Shown piece after piece: positions 7,520 through 9,413 of a stretch of 9,413 bases of DNA (the stretch's first letter is position 1; each line of letters begins with the position of its first letter). The notes under the pieces are model-generated. The model saw only the letters and a program-made list of their open reading frames with translations. It was not told where the DNA came from and ran no database searches. Location: assembly GCA_003526465.1 (NCBI GenBank), contig DPWD01000403.1, positions 1 to 9,413 on the forward strand. The letters run 5' to 3'. The position numbers were made by a program, and so were the translations under genes. The DNA is from Hyphomonadaceae bacterium (lineage in GTDB: Bacteria > Pseudomonadota > Alphaproteobacteria > Caulobacterales > Aquidulcibacteraceae).

Positions 7520-7539
7520 GGCGTCGTTTCCGCGACGCC
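7520..7539 (+). other. Intercistronic hairpin between receptor and first SDR
   Basis: GGCGTCG (7520-7526) and CGACGCC (7533-7539) are perfect complements around TTTCCG; a T-G pair can extend the stem to eight with a TTCC loop. No T-run follows, so it is not a standard intrinsic terminator. The strong ribosome binding site AAGGAGGA begins at 7541, directly after the stem. It could stabilise the receptor message or tune translation of the next gene; neither is shown. Confidence 0.4.
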
Positions 7540-7556
7540 CAAGGAGGACGCCGCAG

Positions 7557-8336
7557 ATGTTCTCTCTCGCAGGCAAGACCGCGATCGTTACCGGAGCTGC
7601 GTCTGGAATAGGCGCCGCAACGGCAAAACGCTTCGCCGCGGCAGGCGCCAAAGTCGTGTTGGCCGATCTGCGCGAAGCAAAGGAACTGGCGCAAGAGATC
7701 GATGGGCGGGCTGTTGTGTGCGACGTCGCGGACGAAGCCGCTGTCGAAGCGATGATCCATGACGCCGCCGAGGGCGATGGACTCGACATTCTCGTTAACA
7801 ATGCCGGGATCGGCGTTGTTGGGCAGGAGATCGCCGAAACAGCGGCCTCAAGCTTGGACGCAAACCTGCGCGTCAATACTTACGGCGCGTTTTATGGCGT
7901 GAAAAATGCTGCTCGTTACATGCGCAATGGCGGCGCGATCATCAATGTCGCGTCGCTAGCAGCGTTGGTCGGGTTTCCCGCTTATATCGGCTATTCTGTT
8001 TCTAAAGCGGGCATCGTTGCGCTGACACGAACGGCGGCGATCGAGCTTGGCGCGCGCGGCATTCGCGTGAATTGCATCTGCCCGTCCACAGTCGACACGC
8101 CGATGAATGACACGCCAGATGTTGCGGCGGAGCTAGCGTTCGTTCGGATTGCGACGCCGCTTGGGCGCATTTGCGATGCCGACGAGTGCGCAGCGTTGAT
8201 TCACTTCCTGGCGGCCGACGATTGCCGCTTTATCACCGGGCAAGCGCTTGTGATCGATGGCGGTGTCCATGCGGGTTTTTGTGAGACATTGGTGGGCGCG
8301 GTGATTTCGGCGGCAATGGCCGGCAACGACACGTAA
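7557..8336 (+). CDS. SDR-family oxidoreductase (classical, NAD-type)
   Basis: A 259-residue classical short-chain dehydrogenase/reductase, complete. Cofactor loop TGAASGIG (12-19); Asp37 at the end of beta-2 predicts NAD(H) over NADP(H). Then CDVAD (55-59), NNAG (81-84), Asn107 of the catalytic tetrad, Ser133, and Tyr146-x-x-x-Lys150 (YSVSK), giving the full Asn-Ser-Tyr-Lys set. CICPSTVDTPM is the usual PG-motif region (Ser replaces Gly), and FITGQALVIDGG closes the fold. The ATG at 7557 is chosen because AAGGAGGA (7541-7548) lies eight bases upstream and the Rossmann fold begins at once; the frame is open further upstream. It follows the receptor by 49 bases and precedes a second SDR by 30. 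Likely oxidises a hydroxyl group of the imported compound or its oxygenation product; substrate unknown. Confidence 0.93.
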   Translation: MFSLAGKTAIVTGAASGIGAATAKRFAAAGAKVVLADLREAKELAQEIDGRAVVCDVADEAAVEAMIHDAAEGDGLDILVNNAGIGVVGQEIAETAASSLDANLRVNTYGAFYGVKNAARYMRNGGAIINVASLAALVGFPAYIGYSVSKAGIVALTRTAAIELGARGIRVNCICPSTVDTPMNDTPDVAAELAFVRIATPLGRICDADECAALIHFLAADDCRFITGQALVIDGGVHAGFCETLVGAVISAAMAGNDT

Positions 8337-8366
8337 AGAGCAGAATGGAAGAGAGTTGTTTGTGCC

Positions 8367-9215
8367 ATGACAGATCGCATACTTGCTGGCAAGGTCGCCC
8401 TTGTAACCGGCGCCGGGCGGCCGAAGGGCATTGGCGAAGCGTGCGCGCTTCGCCTTGCAGCGATGGGCGCCCACGTTGTGGTTGGCGACTTGCCTGCCCG
8501 GCGACGTGACCTGGAAATACCGGGTCTAGTCGAGACCGCCCACGACATGTCGCATCTGAAGTCATTGGAGAGCGAACTCGGCGGGTTCGGGCCTTCGGCC
8601 TTGGCAATAGGCCTCGACGTCACCGATGGCGAACAATGCGGCAAGGCCGTTGCTGTCACGGTGGAGAAATTCGGTCGCCTCGACATCCTGGTGAACAACG
8701 CGGGCACGGCAGTCGGCGCGGGACCGTTCATGGAGTTGAGCCAGCAAGCTTGGGATTTGAGCTGGGCGGTCAACGTACGCGGTATGGTCGATCTCATCAG
8801 GGCCGCCATCCCGCACATGCGCACGCAGGGCGGCGGTTCGATCATTAATGTTTCATCGCTCCTCGGCCTCGGCGCCGTGGCTGGCTATGCCGGCTACACG
8901 ACCACAAAATTTGCCGTCGTGGGTTTGACCAAGGCGGTTGCGGCCGAGTTCGGGCCGGACAGGATCCGCTGCAATGCGGTCTGCCCTGGCATGATCGCCA
9001 CGATGATGGGCGAGAGCGAAGCGGCGATGATTGCGGCAGAGCACGGCATCAGTGTTGACGAGGCTAAGCAATCGATGGCCGCGCCCGCCGCCCTGAAGCG
9101 ACTTGGCGAAGCCGGCGATGTCGCCGACGTCGTGAGCTTTCTCGCAAGCGACGCGGCGCGTTTCATCACTGGCGCAGCGATCCCAGTCACCGGGGGCATG
9201 CCCAACGGCCTCTGA
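8367..9215 (+). CDS. SDR-family oxidoreductase (second, divergent subfamily)
   Basis: A 282-residue short-chain dehydrogenase/reductase, clearly not a duplicate of its neighbour. The cofactor loop TGAGRPKGIG (14-23) is two residues longer than the classical eight, and about 20 extra residues (43-75) follow Asp41 of beta-2. Asp41 suggests NAD(H). LDVTD (83-87), NNAG (110-113), Asn136, Ser164 and YTTTK (Tyr177, Lys181) complete the catalytic set. CPGMIATMM and FITGAAIPVTGG are standard C-terminal motifs. The insert pattern resembles SDRs with mycofactocin-type or carveol-like annotations, but I cannot place it in one. ATG 8367 has GGAAGAGAG about 11 bases upstream. Gap to the next gene is 25 bases. 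It probably acts on a different alcohol, or a later intermediate, than the first SDR. Confidence 0.92.
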   Translation: MTDRILAGKVALVTGAGRPKGIGEACALRLAAMGAHVVVGDLPARRRDLEIPGLVETAHDMSHLKSLESELGGFGPSALAIGLDVTDGEQCGKAVAVTVEKFGRLDILVNNAGTAVGAGPFMELSQQAWDLSWAVNVRGMVDLIRAAIPHMRTQGGGSIINVSSLLGLGAVAGYAGYTTTKFAVVGLTKAVAAEFGPDRIRCNAVCPGMIATMMGESEAAMIAAEHGISVDEAKQSMAAPAALKRLGEAGDVADVVSFLASDAARFITGAAIPVTGGMPNGL

Positions 9216-9240
9216 GGTTGGGGAACGCAGGAGAAACGCG

Positions 9241-9413
9241 ATGCAAGACGTCACGCACTTCATCAATGGCAAATCCGTCGAGGACGGCGAGGGTTGGCTT
9301 GACCTCGTCAATCCGGCATCGGAGGAGCGTTACGGACGCGCTCGCCAAGGCGGCGGCGCGCAGGTCGATGCAGCGGTGGCGGCGGCGCGCGCGCAGATGC
9401 AAGGCGGAGCGTG
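9241..9413 (+). CDS. Aldehyde dehydrogenase family protein, N-terminal fragment (cut by window edge)
   Basis: The first 57 codons of a protein that starts like NAD(P)-dependent aldehyde dehydrogenases: FINGKSVEDGEGW (8-20), DLVNPASEERYG and then VDAAVAAARAQM, matching the family's usual INGxW, NPATGE and VDAAVAAAR pattern at the correct distance. Catalytic Cys and Glu lie beyond the right edge. AGGAG (9229-9233) sits seven bases before the ATG. It is 25 bases after the second SDR and belongs to the same operon. It would oxidise an aldehyde, perhaps formed by the SDRs, to a carboxylate; methylmalonate- or succinate-semialdehyde types begin similarly, so the subclass is open. Confidence 0.85.
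   Translation, partial: MQDVTHFINGKSVEDGEGWLDLVNPASEERYGRARQGGGAQVDAAVAAARAQMQGGA

Noticed and set aside
8201..8845. A 214-codon minus-strand frame opposite the second SDR.
   Set aside because: Antisense frames over SDR genes are a familiar artefact in GC-rich genomes; composition is Ser/Pro/Arg-rich without motifs.

Overview
The window is a gene-dense, GC-rich stretch, probably from an alphaproteobacterium. The main clue is a TonB-dependent receptor whose mature N-terminus reads EIVVTAQKREERLQDVPIS. That type is strongly expanded in Sphingomonadales, Caulobacterales and Hyphomonadaceae. This placement is an inference from gene content, not from a phylogenetic marker. No RNA gene, insertion sequence, CRISPR array or origin is visible.

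Left block (1-2429). Three genes run leftward as a tight unit: a MAPEG-family membrane protein, a cytosolic glutathione S-transferase 12 bases further on, and a short-chain dehydrogenase/reductase (SDR) joined to the GST by an ATGA overlap and cut by the left window edge. An AraC-family regulator with a PF12852-type N-terminal domain is transcribed divergently from a gap of about 100 bases and is the natural candidate regulator. Together they look like a small glutathione/redox detoxification operon with its own sensor.

Middle (2430-3007). This stretch holds no convincing intact gene. On the minus strand a start-less open frame ending at 2498 reads like the C-terminal ligand domain of a second TetR regulator whose N-terminal DNA-binding half is missing. 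It is probably a decayed gene.

Right block (3008-9413). A complete TetR regulator (leftward) is divergent from five rightward genes: a flavin-containing monooxygenase, a TonB-dependent outer-membrane receptor, two different SDR oxidoreductases and the start of an aldehyde dehydrogenase. Gaps inside this set are 25-49 bases and each gene has a readable ribosome binding site, so it is probably one operon. The logic suggested is uptake of a poorly permeable organic molecule through the receptor, oxygenation by the flavoprotein, then stepwise dehydrogenation by the SDRs and the aldehyde dehydrogenase. The substrate cannot be read from the sequence. The tetR/monooxygenase gap contains two TTGACAAT repeats flanking a TGGCGCCA palindrome, the best operator candidate in the window.

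All families are known. What may be new is the particular combination and its substrate, not a new class of system.
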